Below are positions 25,155 through 33,432 of a stretch of 64,000 nucleotides of DNA, one piece after another. Position 1 is the stretch's first letter. Each line of letters begins with the position of its first letter. Under the pieces are notes generated by a model. The model saw only the letters and a program-made list of their open reading frames with translations, had not been told where the DNA came from and made no database searches. The translations under genes were made by a program, and so were the position numbers. Source of the DNA: CAYXWH01 sp964468755 (lineage in GTDB: Bacteria > Chloroflexota > Dehalococcoidia > Dehalococcoidales > RBG-16-60-22); assembly GCA_964468755.1 (NCBI GenBank), contig CAYXWH010000003.1, forward strand, positions 1-64,000, in the 5' to 3' direction.

Positions 25155-26469
25155 CGAGAAATCCCCGGCAAACCCGGACTGTCCCCTTTGCCAGGGAGCT
25201 GGCTTCGTCCACCCGCTGCTGCCCACAGGAAAGCCTGACTACACTCAGGTTATTCCCTGCGACTGCGTAAAAAAGGTAGTAGACAAAGAACGCCAGGATC
25301 GCTTGGAACTGTACAGCAACCTGGGCTTTTTGACCCGCTTCACCTTCGATAAGCTGCAGCCCCGGGGCATGAGTCAGAACCCTCAATACCAGGAGCAATT
25401 CAATCGCGCCTATGAAGCCGCCAAATCCTTTGCCGCCGAACCGAAAGGTTGGTTCATCTTAAGCGGGCCCAGTGGTTGCGGCAAGACCCACCTTGCCGCC
25501 GCTATTGCCAACGAGTGCCGTCGTCAGGGTTTCCCGGTTTTGTACCAGACCACGCCCGACCTGCTTGACCACCTGCGCGCCACTTTTTTGCCGGGGAGCG
25601 AAGTCCCCTACGATTATTTCTTCGATAAGGTCCGCAACGCTCCATTGCTAATACTGGATGATCTGGGCGCTCAAACCGTCACACCCTGGTCTAACGAAAA
25701 GCTTGACCAGCTCCTGACCTACCGCTTCAATAGTGAGTTACCTACCGCTATAGTTACCATCCAGTCACTTGACCAGCTCGATGACAGGCTGCGCACCCGC
25801 CTGACCAATTCAGCAATATGCCAGATGCACACTATCGAAGAAGAGACAGCTTCGTCAGTATACCAGTGGGGACCGGAGTTTGCCGCCCAGAGGAGGATGA
25901 CCTTCGCCAGTTTCGACTGGCGGCGGGTCAACCTGCCGGCGGAACAACGCGAGAACCTGGAGACTGCCTATCGCCTGGCTCTTGATTTTGCCGGCTCGCC
26001 GGAAGGCTGGCTGGTACTCCAGGGAGTAAACGGCTGTGGCAAGACTCATCTGGCATCCGCAATTGTAAACTCGCGCTACCAGGCTAATCAGCCGGCTCTT
26101 TTCGTGGTGGTACCCGAGTTTCTTGACCACCTGCGCTACACCTTCAGCCCGGAAAGCAAGGTATCCTATGACCAGCTTTTCGAGAGTGTCAAGAAAGCCC
26201 CGCTTCTGGTGCTGGATGACTTCGGCGAACAATCAACCACTCCCTGGGCACAGGAGAAGCTCTACCAGGTAATCAACTATCGCTATAATGCGCTGCTGCC
26301 CACTGTCATCACCACCGTCTGCTCCCTGGACGAGATTGAGGGGCGGGTTGGTTCCAGGCTGATTGATAACAAGCTCAGCACCTTTTTCCACATCACTGTA
26401 CCTGACTACCGCGGTGACCTGTATTCCGGCCGCAGAAAAGCATCACCCAAAAATAGAAAAAACCGGTAA
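25075..26469 (+). CDS. Tandem DnaC/DnaI-type helicase-loader ATPase
   Basis: This 464-residue protein has two complete AAA+ DnaC-like modules in one chain. A small zinc-binding N-terminus with CPLCQGAGFVHP and CDC comes first. Module 1 has Walker A SGPSGCGKTH near residue 130 and Walker B LLILDDLGAQ near 198. Module 2 has Walker A QGVNGCGKTH near residue 320 and Walker B LLVLDDFGEQ near 387. Flanking text is also duplicated (LLDHLRATFLPGSEVPYDYFF versus FLDHLRYTFSPESKVSYDQLF). ATG 25075, preceded by AGAAGG, lies within the end of the DnaD-like gene. It should load DnaB. Known loaders have a single ATPase domain. Confidence 0.85.
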   Translation: MEHISEILKRAQINTSSKNTGTWSSDDEKSPANPDCPLCQGAGFVHPLLPTGKPDYTQVIPCDCVKKVVDKERQDRLELYSNLGFLTRFTFDKLQPRGMSQNPQYQEQFNRAYEAAKSFAAEPKGWFILSGPSGCGKTHLAAAIANECRRQGFPVLYQTTPDLLDHLRATFLPGSEVPYDYFFDKVRNAPLLILDDLGAQTVTPWSNEKLDQLLTYRFNSELPTAIVTIQSLDQLDDRLRTRLTNSAICQMHTIEEETASSVYQWGPEFAAQRRMTFASFDWRRVNLPAEQRENLETAYRLALDFAGSPEGWLVLQGVNGCGKTHLASAIVNSRYQANQPALFVVVPEFLDHLRYTFSPESKVSYDQLFESVKKAPLLVLDDFGEQSTTPWAQEKLYQVINYRYNALLPTVITTVCSLDEIEGRVGSRLIDNKLSTFFHITVPDYRGDLYSGRRKASPKNRKNR

Positions 26470-26626
26470 TACGAAACCCTCTTCACAGACTATGTTACGG
26501 TGCATCAGGCACCTATTACGACCTCTCACCATAACCCCGGCCGGGCTACGGGGCATTCACCCGATATACCAGCCGAATTCCCTTCCCGGAATCTTCTCCA
26601 GCCAAACAGGCGTTATTCAGTATAAT

Positions 26627-26722
26627 TTGACTTTTCATTCAACACAATGCAAGCCACATTATAAATATGACAAAATGGTATTATTTTGGTCAAATAACGC
26701 TTGACTTTTTATTCAACATTAT
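26627..26722. repeat. Two 22-base direct repeats upstream of the XRE membrane regulator
   Basis: The repeats at 26627-26648 and 26701-26722 agree at 19 of 22 bases, each beginning TTGACTTTT and containing ATTCAACA. Each also contains the inverted halves TTGA...TCAA. The start-to-start spacing is 74 bases, about seven helical turns. The second copy overlaps the -35 and spacer of the promoter, as an autoregulatory operator would. Confidence 0.55.
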
Positions 26723-26729
26723 ATATAAT
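26701..26729 (+). promoter_or_regulatory. Promoter of the XRE membrane regulator
   Basis: TTGACT (26701-26706) and TATAAT (26724-26729) are separated by 17 bases, close to consensus. The start site would be near 26736 and the ATG is at 26763. Confidence 0.65.
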
Positions 26730-26762
26730 CATTCAAATACTGCACCCCCGGGGTCTTTAGTC

Positions 26763-28682
26763 ATGAATGAAGCGAAAAAATTCGGGATAAGGTTAAGGGA
26801 ATTAAGAGTCAAAGCCGGCATGACGCTGCGGGAACTTGCCAATGCAGTCAACATTGACTTCACCTACCTCAGCAAGATCGAAAATGGCATAATGCCTCCC
26901 CCCAGCGAAAAGGTACTACTGCAACTGGCTGAAGCCCTTAATACCGACCAAGATGAACTGCTCACTTTAGCCGGCAGAATACCGCCCGATATCGCTGAAA
27001 TCCTGAAAGACCCGGAGGCATTGGCCATGCTACGCTCGAAGCATGTCCAAAAGAAGAGTGAACCATCGGGCTGGAAAGGGGTTAAAATGCCAAGACCATC
27101 AGCTACGCTAAAAACGTTATACCGGGTGGCTATCCCGCTCATTCTGGTCATCGCCGTGGCTACCTCATTGTGGTTTGCCACCCCAACCAAGGCACTCACC
27201 ATAGACTATCCAACGCTTCCCAGCGGAAATGTCGGCAGTACTCACTCCGGTCAGGTAGTGATTACCATTGAAGATAATGAGCATCTGCCGGTACAGAGTA
27301 TTAATATGGAGATTTACAATGTAGCTGACTCCACCAAGAAGGCGACCTGTACCTACCTGCCCACAACCGCTACCACCAAGAACTATTCTAGCGCTCAGAC
27401 CGGTAACGGTGGCGCAGTCGCGGTTACTGCCACAACCGGTTTTGGCTGGCAGTACGTAACCAAGGCGGGTTATGCCGACTGGAAAGGGTCCGCCTATACC
27501 TGGCTTCCCATGGCCGGTTACGGCTACGCCTATAGCCCCGGCTCAGTCTCGATAACCTATGACATAACCTGGTCGTCACCTTCGGGATGGCCCAGCGGCG
27601 ACTATAAAATCAAAACCGAGATTATCGCCAACGGTAATACCTTTACCGAGTATAGCGGCTCGTTCACCCTTGTTGCCGCCACCGGCGGTGGCTCAGTGCC
27701 GGCGACTAAGCCAGGAGCCACCAATGTTACCAATGCGGTTAATATGCACGGTGAATTCAACCAGACGGTGACGGCAACATCCGCCGATGGAAACATCTCA
27801 ATGACCATTAACAGGGGTACCACCGGCAAGGACAAACATGGACAGACACTTAGAGAAATACTCATAGTACCGTCAAGCACACCGCCGGCGCCGCCACCAC
27901 AGGCGAATATCATCGGTCTGCCCTATAATTTCGGGCCTGACGGAGCCACTTTCGACCCGCCGATTACCATTACGTTTACCTATGACCCGGCGACAATTCC
28001 CGAAGGGGTTGAGCCCGGTGACCTGGTTATTGCCTTCTGGGATGAGAATACCAATCAGTGGGTCAAACTGGATAACATCGTTGTCGACCCGGTCTCTCAT
28101 ACCATCAGCGGAGAAACCAGCCACTTCACCACCTTCTCGGTCATCGCCCATACCGGTCCCGCCGGGTTTACCTTCAGTCAGCTTAACGTTACCCCCACCG
28201 ATGCCACGGCTGGAGACATGGTTACCATTGAGGTCACCGTAACCAACACCGGCGACCTTAACGGCGATTGCGAAGTAATTCTTAAAATTGGTGACGAGGT
28301 ATCCGAAGTCAGGCAGGTAACGGTGGCCGGACACAGTAGCCAGCAGGTAAGCTTCACCACCACCATGGCTGATGCGGGAAGCTACACGGTGGACGTGAAC
28401 GGGTTAGCCGGCACCATGACCGTTTTACCGGCAGCGGGCCCCGCACCAGAACCCACAACCCCACCGTCTCCACCGGTACAACCGGCCCCGGCACCACCGG
28501 CTCCGGCTCCGGAACCACCAACCCAGGCGCCAACAGTGCCAGCACCGGTGCCACCATCGGTAACACCAGAGCCATCACCGGAGGCACAAGCGTTTAACTG
28601 GTGGTATGTCGGCGGCGGTATTATCGGCGCTATCATATTGATTACCATCGTTACCATGCTGGTGGTACGCCGCAGAGAATAG
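26763..28682 (+). CDS. Membrane-anchored XRE regulator with large extracellular region
   Basis: This 639-residue protein has an XRE helix-turn-helix at residues 5-70 (RLRELRVKAGMTLRELANAV, then YLSKIENG). A short linker leads to a membrane helix at about 118-140. The extracellular part is an unassigned beta-rich segment, then a ZU5-like domain from about residue 320 (NISMTINRGTTG, later VAFWDENTNQWVKL-type text), a CARDB-like adhesion domain at about 467-560 (VTVTNTGDLNGD), a Pro/Ala/Thr-rich linker, and a second membrane helix near the C-terminus ending VRRRE. The longer frame to 26667 has no ribosome site, so ATG 26763 is used. It may sense the cell surface and act on DNA at the membrane. 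Confidence 0.7.
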   Translation: MNEAKKFGIRLRELRVKAGMTLRELANAVNIDFTYLSKIENGIMPPPSEKVLLQLAEALNTDQDELLTLAGRIPPDIAEILKDPEALAMLRSKHVQKKSEPSGWKGVKMPRPSATLKTLYRVAIPLILVIAVATSLWFATPTKALTIDYPTLPSGNVGSTHSGQVVITIEDNEHLPVQSINMEIYNVADSTKKATCTYLPTTATTKNYSSAQTGNGGAVAVTATTGFGWQYVTKAGYADWKGSAYTWLPMAGYGYAYSPGSVSITYDITWSSPSGWPSGDYKIKTEIIANGNTFTEYSGSFTLVAATGGGSVPATKPGATNVTNAVNMHGEFNQTVTATSADGNISMTINRGTTGKDKHGQTLREILIVPSSTPPAPPPQANIIGLPYNFGPDGATFDPPITITFTYDPATIPEGVEPGDLVIAFWDENTNQWVKLDNIVVDPVSHTISGETSHFTTFSVIAHTGPAGFTFSQLNVTPTDATAGDMVTIEVTVTNTGDLNGDCEVILKIGDEVSEVRQVTVAGHSSQQVSFTTTMADAGSYTVDVNGLAGTMTVLPAAGPAPEPTTPPSPPVQPAPAPPAPAPEPPTQAPTVPAPVPPSVTPEPSPEAQAFNWWYVGGGIIGAIILITIVTMLVVRRRE

Positions 28683-28710
28683 TCATAATTTCTCATCCAT
28701 TCAAACTCGC

Positions 28711-28746
28711 AAAGCGGGGGGCTGCTAAGTAGCAGCCCCCCGCTTT
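28711..28746 (+). terminator. Rho-independent terminator after the XRE regulator
   Basis: A 16-base-pair stem (AAAGCGGGGGGCTGCT with its exact complement) closes a four-base loop, followed by a short T-rich stretch. It separates the regulator from the next operon. The mirrored A/T ends would allow it to work weakly in both directions. Confidence 0.85.
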
Positions 28747-28815
28747 ATTCGTTCATGATGGTATCTACCAATATCCTTGGAACAGATAACCATAGATTTT
28801 TTGGTTAGTTACCTA

Positions 28816-28849
28816 TATACTATAGTATAATGACCAATGTACTATAGTA
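28816..28849. promoter_or_regulatory. Twin palindromic operator before the MoxR/DUF58 operon
   Basis: TATACTATAGTATA (28816-28829) is a perfect 14-base palindrome, and its core TACTATAGTA recurs at 28840-28849. The centres are 22 bases apart, about two helical turns, so two dimers would bind the same face. A -10 match, TATAAT at 28826-28831, overlaps the first palindrome; a possible -35, TTGGTT, lies at 28801-28806 with a long 19-base spacer. This suggests repression of the following operon. Confidence 0.55.
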
Positions 28850-28883
28850 TCATTTCATCTATCATCCGGTCACCTGAGGTTAC

Positions 28884-29636
28884 GTGAAACTAGCGCTATC
28901 ACACAAGAATGCCTATACCTGGCCGGGGCTCAGCCTGCTCATCGCCGGTATAATACTATCCTCGTCAGCATATTTTATCCTTAACCTCATCTGGTTAACC
29001 GCCCTGGGCATCTGCATGCTGATATTATCGTTTATTTTACTGACTCTGGGACGAACAGTGCCCAGGCTGTCACCTGAAGTGTGTAGCCTTCTCCTCGAAA
29101 CCGGTGTCGACAATATTGCCTCCATTGCGGAAGAGATTGGACTCAGGTCCAAGGCTCTCTATCTCCCCGCCTCACTTACCAGTGACCAGCCACAGGCACT
29201 CGTTCCGCTTCATTCAAACTCGTCATTGCCCACTATCGATAAAACCCTGCCCCGACGTTTTATCGTCCGCTACGGGAACCAACCGGACGACGTTGGACTG
29301 CTCATATCAACGATTGGAAGTACCGCCATTACCATGCTTGAATCAAAACCGGGACCCAGTACGGCTGAGCTTGAATCGGCGCTGAACTACCTCTTTACCG
29401 GTTGCCTTGGAATAGCCGACGGAACGATGGTTTCCCATCTGGACAATACTATCAAAGTAGAGATTAGCCGGCCTCGCCTTGACAACCACGCCAATTGGTC
29501 ACATCACTGCCTGGGAGGACCGCTTGCTTCAGTGGTAGCCACGGTCGCCGCTGAAGCCTGGAACAAACCGGTCACCATCACTCATGAGGAGACCCGGAAC
29601 GGCAAATGCTACATTGAACTCGAGGTCACCGGGTGA
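28884..29636 (+). CDS. Hypothetical membrane protein, first gene of the MoxR operon
   Basis: This 250-residue protein has two membrane helices in the first 60 residues (GLSLLIAGIILSSSAYFIL and LGICMLILSFILLTLG) and then a cytoplasmic domain of about 190 residues. That domain has TVPRLSPEVCSLLLETGVDN, a central KTLPRRFIVRYGNQ and a C-terminal GCLGIADGTMVSHLDN. I do not recognise the soluble domain, although similar proteins of unknown function accompany MoxR/DUF58 genes in archaea and Chloroflexota. The start is GTG. The stop overlaps the next start (GTGA). Confidence 0.6.
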   Translation: MKLALSHKNAYTWPGLSLLIAGIILSSSAYFILNLIWLTALGICMLILSFILLTLGRTVPRLSPEVCSLLLETGVDNIASIAEEIGLRSKALYLPASLTSDQPQALVPLHSNSSLPTIDKTLPRRFIVRYGNQPDDVGLLISTIGSTAITMLESKPGPSTAELESALNYLFTGCLGIADGTMVSHLDNTIKVEISRPRLDNHANWSHHCLGGPLASVVATVAAEAWNKPVTITHEETRNGKCYIELEVTG

Positions 29637-29884
29637 AATTATATAATAGGTACATTATCACCGTCGCTCTCACGCTTTTACTGACTACGGTCATCCTGGT
29701 CACTCTGGGACAGAACACACTTACTATTTATTACACCGTTTATTTAATTGAAGCCCTTATCATCACCGAGTTATACGCATTTTTTAATTCCCGGGCACGC
29801 CGCCAGCTAACTATTGTAAGCAGTATGTTATTCGGTGGTTTTGTGTTTGTTTTATGCCGGAGCATTATTGAAATTCTGATTTGA
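29633..29884 (+). CDS. Small hypothetical membrane protein
   Basis: The 83 residues contain about three hydrophobic helices (YIITVALTLLLTTVILVTLG, TVYLIEALIITELYAFF, and SSMLFGGFVFVLCRSIIEIL). It overlaps the preceding gene by four bases and lies 19 bases before the DUF4129 gene, so it belongs to the MoxR/DUF58 operon. No family is recognisable; it may be a subunit of the same membrane complex. Confidence 0.6.
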   Translation: MKLYNRYIITVALTLLLTTVILVTLGQNTLTIYYTVYLIEALIITELYAFFNSRARRQLTIVSSMLFGGFVFVLCRSIIEILI

Positions 29885-29903
29885 ATCTCACCTTTTAGTA
29901 ATC

Positions 29904-31595
29904 ATGAAAAGACTGGTTATTGTACTCCCGATTATGTTGATGTTGGGTGTGCTTGCCCTCAGTTGTCCCAGCCTGGCTCATCCCAACTCCATTCCTCATG
30001 AAAACCCGGCTGCTGCCGCCGGCTCGCTGGACACCGCCGAACTGCTGCTATTCTACAGCGATATGTTTAACACAGGCGCCGACAGGCGCTATCAGGACTC
30101 ACGGGATATGCTCGAGGAGTTCAGGGCTCTGGATTTTGCCGGAGAGCTAAAATATGTCACCGACCGCTATAACCGTATCTCTGAAGAGCTGTTTATCACA
30201 CTGAACCAAACCGAGTTCCACCTCAACGAAGCTTCAAACTTTTTCGCAGAAAACCAGTTCCATATTGCCGAGGAGAGTCTCACCGCATCCAAGACAGCAT
30301 TGCAGAACGCCCGATCCTTGCTCAACGAACTGGAGACATCTGCTGCCCTTTTAATTGAGCGGCTCCCTGTCCAACTGGACTCAGCCACCAGCCAGTTTAA
30401 TCAGGCATGCCAACAACTGCAGAAAAGCCTGCAACGCCTTCACCAGCTTACCGATGAGCTGGAGCATATATCGAACCACCTCAAAGAGAGGCCGGATGCA
30501 ACCATTACCACCCGGTTCTATCACCCTACCTTACTGGAAATAGCCACGCCGGCTACCATATACCCCGGACTGCCATTTACCGTTACCGGATGGGTACAGT
30601 CAGACTACGAAAACGTTGAACGGACGCTCAGCGTACTCTTCGACGACAGTGAGCTTGCCAGCACTACCGCCCTTGGGCATTTTACCCTTGAATCAACCGT
30701 CTCACCACACGCGTCAACCGGGAAACACGAGCTGACTGTGCAGGTCGCTGCTCAAGATAACCATGCAGCAGCCACCCAGAGTCAGCATATTACCGTCACG
30801 AGACTGCCCGTGCAGTGTGAAATTCATTCACCCAGACTCGCGGTCATGCCGCAGGAATTCACGGTTACCGGAACCGTTCAGTATAATCTCGAGTCCATTC
30901 CGGACGCCGGTATCAACCTCAGTGTCAATGACTTCTCAGCCACGACCGTAACCGATAGCAACGGTAATTTCGCGGTAACCGTTCGTCCCAGCATATCCAT
31001 AGCCACCACAACCGCAGCCAATCCTTTTTATACTACGACCACCACACAAACGCTGCCGTTTGACTTCTCATTATTCGGCTGGCGGGAAATGACCGTCACC
31101 ATCGACCCGGCTGAGCCCTGGTATACTCCGGTTAAATTAACCGGACAAACATTTGTCATAAACCCGGTAAACACGGCACTACTGCTTGCCCTTTTATTTT
31201 CCCTGAGTCTGTCCGCCTACCGACGAAGCCGGGCCATGATAACAGAACCGGACATCAATTTACCTCTCCCGGAAGATCTGCCTTCATTTACCCCGTTATC
31301 CAGCCAAAAAACTGATTTCTCCGGTATTAAGAGGGAGGTTCTGTCCAGTTATAAGAGCGGGCTGACCGCGGTAGAAAAAGCCAGTGGCATAAGCATGACG
31401 GCACCCGGCACACTCCGGGAATTCCTGAACGCCGTCAGTCCTCTGTTAACCACCGCAGCCTCCTTGTTTGCGGAGTTAACTGAACTGGCTGAGCTGGCGC
31501 TTTACTCACCGCACAAACCCGGCGAAGACGTTGCTCTGAGGGCTGAACAACTGGCAGTAAGCCTGAAAAAGGAGACTCACCTTGGGACTCCCTAG
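29904..31595 (+). CDS. DUF4129-family exported membrane protein
   Basis: The 563 residues begin with a signal peptide (RLVIVLPIMLMLGVLALSC). A mainly helical region with two long coiled-coil-like stretches (about residues 50-195) follows, then two Ig-like beta domains (about 200-400), a membrane helix near residue 422 (ALLLALLFSLSLSAYRR), and a cytoplasmic DUF4129 domain (about 460-560). DUF4129 proteins are standard partners of MoxR and DUF58, often fused to a transglutaminase; no transglutaminase domain is visible here. The end overlaps the next gene by 14 bases. Confidence 0.7.
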   Translation: MKRLVIVLPIMLMLGVLALSCPSLAHPNSIPHENPAAAAGSLDTAELLLFYSDMFNTGADRRYQDSRDMLEEFRALDFAGELKYVTDRYNRISEELFITLNQTEFHLNEASNFFAENQFHIAEESLTASKTALQNARSLLNELETSAALLIERLPVQLDSATSQFNQACQQLQKSLQRLHQLTDELEHISNHLKERPDATITTRFYHPTLLEIATPATIYPGLPFTVTGWVQSDYENVERTLSVLFDDSELASTTALGHFTLESTVSPHASTGKHELTVQVAAQDNHAAATQSQHITVTRLPVQCEIHSPRLAVMPQEFTVTGTVQYNLESIPDAGINLSVNDFSATTVTDSNGNFAVTVRPSISIATTTAANPFYTTTTTQTLPFDFSLFGWREMTVTIDPAEPWYTPVKLTGQTFVINPVNTALLLALLFSLSLSAYRRSRAMITEPDINLPLPEDLPSFTPLSSQKTDFSGIKREVLSSYKSGLTAVEKASGISMTAPGTLREFLNAVSPLLTTAASLFAELTELAELALYSPHKPGEDVALRAEQLAVSLKKETHLGTP

Positions 31596-32487
31596 GTTCT
31601 TGCTGATACTCACCGCAGCGCTTATCGCGCTTATGCTATTACTAGTATGGTTTGTTCCGCCGGACGATGATTTCCGGACCGGCAACCCTTCCTGGAATGG
31701 CAGCCAGTCTATCTGCGCTCACAGCAAAGCAATACCGGTAGACTCCCTCGCCAATCTGCCCGGTTCACCCCAACGTTCCACACTTATTCTCATACCGTAT
31801 CTCGATTTCACGCCGGCTGAACTGGATACAGTGTATCATTTTGTCACTCATGGCGGCAGGCTAATCCTAGCCGACGACTATGGCTACGGCAACCGGATAC
31901 TGGAACACCTCGGGCTTGCCGCACGCTTCTCCGGACAAAGCCTTCTCGACCCGATATTACACTATAAGAACAAATGGCTTCCCAGGATTACCCGCTTTTA
32001 CCCCGGTACAGTTACCAGCGGTATTGATAGCATTGTCCTCAACCATGCCACTACTATCGACCATATTGAAACCGGGGCGGCTATTGCTCTTTCTTCCTCT
32101 TTTAGCTTTCTTGACCGGAATGGTAACAGCATCCGCGAAGACGATGAACCCACCGGCCCGCTTCCGGTTATCTCCCGACACTATTTGGGAAGCGGACAGA
32201 TTTTCCTGATCGCTGACCCGAGCATCTTTATTAACAGCATGGAGGCAGTGGCCGACAACAATATCTTTCTCCAGACCATAACCGGTACCACTGTCTCCGG
32301 TCTCTACATTGACCAGTCGCACCTGCCACCATCAAACCTTTACCGAATGAAAAGCCTGCTCGCTCACACGCGTGATTTCTTTACCTCCCCGGTTATCACC
32401 ATTGAACTGATACTGATGGTTTTGCTACTTACCTTAAGCCCCATATGGTATAAACCAGCTAATCGATTCTGGAAAGGAGACAAATAA
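31582..32487 (+). CDS. DUF4350-family membrane protein
   Basis: These 301 residues carry an N-terminal membrane anchor (FLLILTAALIALMLLLVWF), an extracytoplasmic domain resembling the GATase-like DUF4350 fold (STLILIPYLDFTPAEL, then VTHGGRLILADDYGYGN near residue 90), and a C-terminal membrane helix (IELILMVLLLTLSPIW). The start is TTG with AAGGAG at good distance. The family always travels with MoxR and DUF58. It overlaps both neighbours by a few bases, so expression is tightly linked. Confidence 0.75.
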   Translation: MGLPRFLLILTAALIALMLLLVWFVPPDDDFRTGNPSWNGSQSICAHSKAIPVDSLANLPGSPQRSTLILIPYLDFTPAELDTVYHFVTHGGRLILADDYGYGNRILEHLGLAARFSGQSLLDPILHYKNKWLPRITRFYPGTVTSGIDSIVLNHATTIDHIETGAAIALSSSFSFLDRNGNSIREDDEPTGPLPVISRHYLGSGQIFLIADPSIFINSMEAVADNNIFLQTITGTTVSGLYIDQSHLPPSNLYRMKSLLAHTRDFFTSPVITIELILMVLLLTLSPIWYKPANRFWKGDK

Positions 32488-33428
32488 TGGCGACAGATCT
32501 GGCAAAGTTACATACACTGGCCAATAATATCATCACTGAGGTATCCAGGATAGTTATCGGCAAAGATGATTTAAAGGAAACCCTGCTGGTAGCCCTGTTG
32601 AGTCAGGGGCATGTGCTTATTGAAGGGCTTCCCGGCACCGCGAAAACCACCATTGCCCGTACCTTCGCCCGCGCTATCGGGGGTATTTTCAAACGAGTGC
32701 AGGGTACCCCGGACATGTTACCGGCTGATATCACCGGGTTCTACCTTTATCGTCCCGATGGCAGCTCTACCTTCATGCCCGGTCCAATCTTTGCCAACAT
32801 ACTGCTGGCGGATGAGTTGAACCGGACTACCTCCCGTTGTCAGTCAGCCCTCCTCGAAGCCATGCAGGAACAGCAGGTCTCTATCGAACGGGAGACCCAC
32901 ACCATCGATTCCCCGTTCCTCGTCATTGCCAGCCAGGTACCCTATGGCAGCCCCGGTACCTCCCCACTCAGCGAGGTACAGCTTGACCGCTTCATGTTCC
33001 GCGTCTGGAGTGCTCTCCCCGGCATCGAAGAAGAGAAGCAAGTACTCAGCAACATTGATACCATATCTGAACCTCATACTTCGGCGGTTACCACTACGGC
33101 TCAGATTGTCCGGTTGCGGCAAGAGGTCAAAAAGATACATATTTCCGAGGATATCGTGAATTACATCATTGCCCTGCTTGATAGCCTGCGCCATCATCAG
33201 GAAGTGGCGCTTGGCCCCAGCCCCCGGGCTGGTATTGCCCTTTATAAAGGCTCACGGGCACTGGCTTTTATCCGGGGAAGGGATTTCGTCATTCCTGATG
33301 ATATAAAGCAATTGCTGATTCCCGGTCTCTCTCACCGACTCCACGTCAGTGCCGAAGCGGCTATGGAAGAGGTTACCGCCGAAGACATTATCAACACCGT
33401 AGCCGGTCAGGTGCCGGTACCTAAATAA
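32487..33428 (+). CDS. MoxR-family AAA+ ATPase
   Basis: This 313-residue cytosolic ATPase belongs to the MoxR branch, a chaperone-like group that matures or activates partner complexes, often inserting metals or acting on VWA/DUF58 proteins. Walker A is EGLPGTAKTTIA near residue 42, Walker B is NILLADELNRT near residue 107, and sensor/arginine residues follow in EAMQEQQVSIER and SPRAGIALYKGSRALAF. GGAGA precedes the ATG, which overlaps the DUF4350 stop (TAATG). It is the motor of this operon. Confidence 0.93.
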   Translation: MATDLAKLHTLANNIITEVSRIVIGKDDLKETLLVALLSQGHVLIEGLPGTAKTTIARTFARAIGGIFKRVQGTPDMLPADITGFYLYRPDGSSTFMPGPIFANILLADELNRTTSRCQSALLEAMQEQQVSIERETHTIDSPFLVIASQVPYGSPGTSPLSEVQLDRFMFRVWSALPGIEEEKQVLSNIDTISEPHTSAVTTTAQIVRLRQEVKKIHISEDIVNYIIALLDSLRHHQEVALGPSPRAGIALYKGSRALAFIRGRDFVIPDDIKQLLIPGLSHRLHVSAEAAMEEVTAEDIINTVAGQVPVPK

Positions 33429-33432
33429 GACC

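Noticed and set aside
27602..28696. Long minus-strand frames opposite the XRE membrane regulator
   Set aside because: These are low-complexity shadows of the Pro/Thr/Ala-rich coding strand, without starts or motifs.
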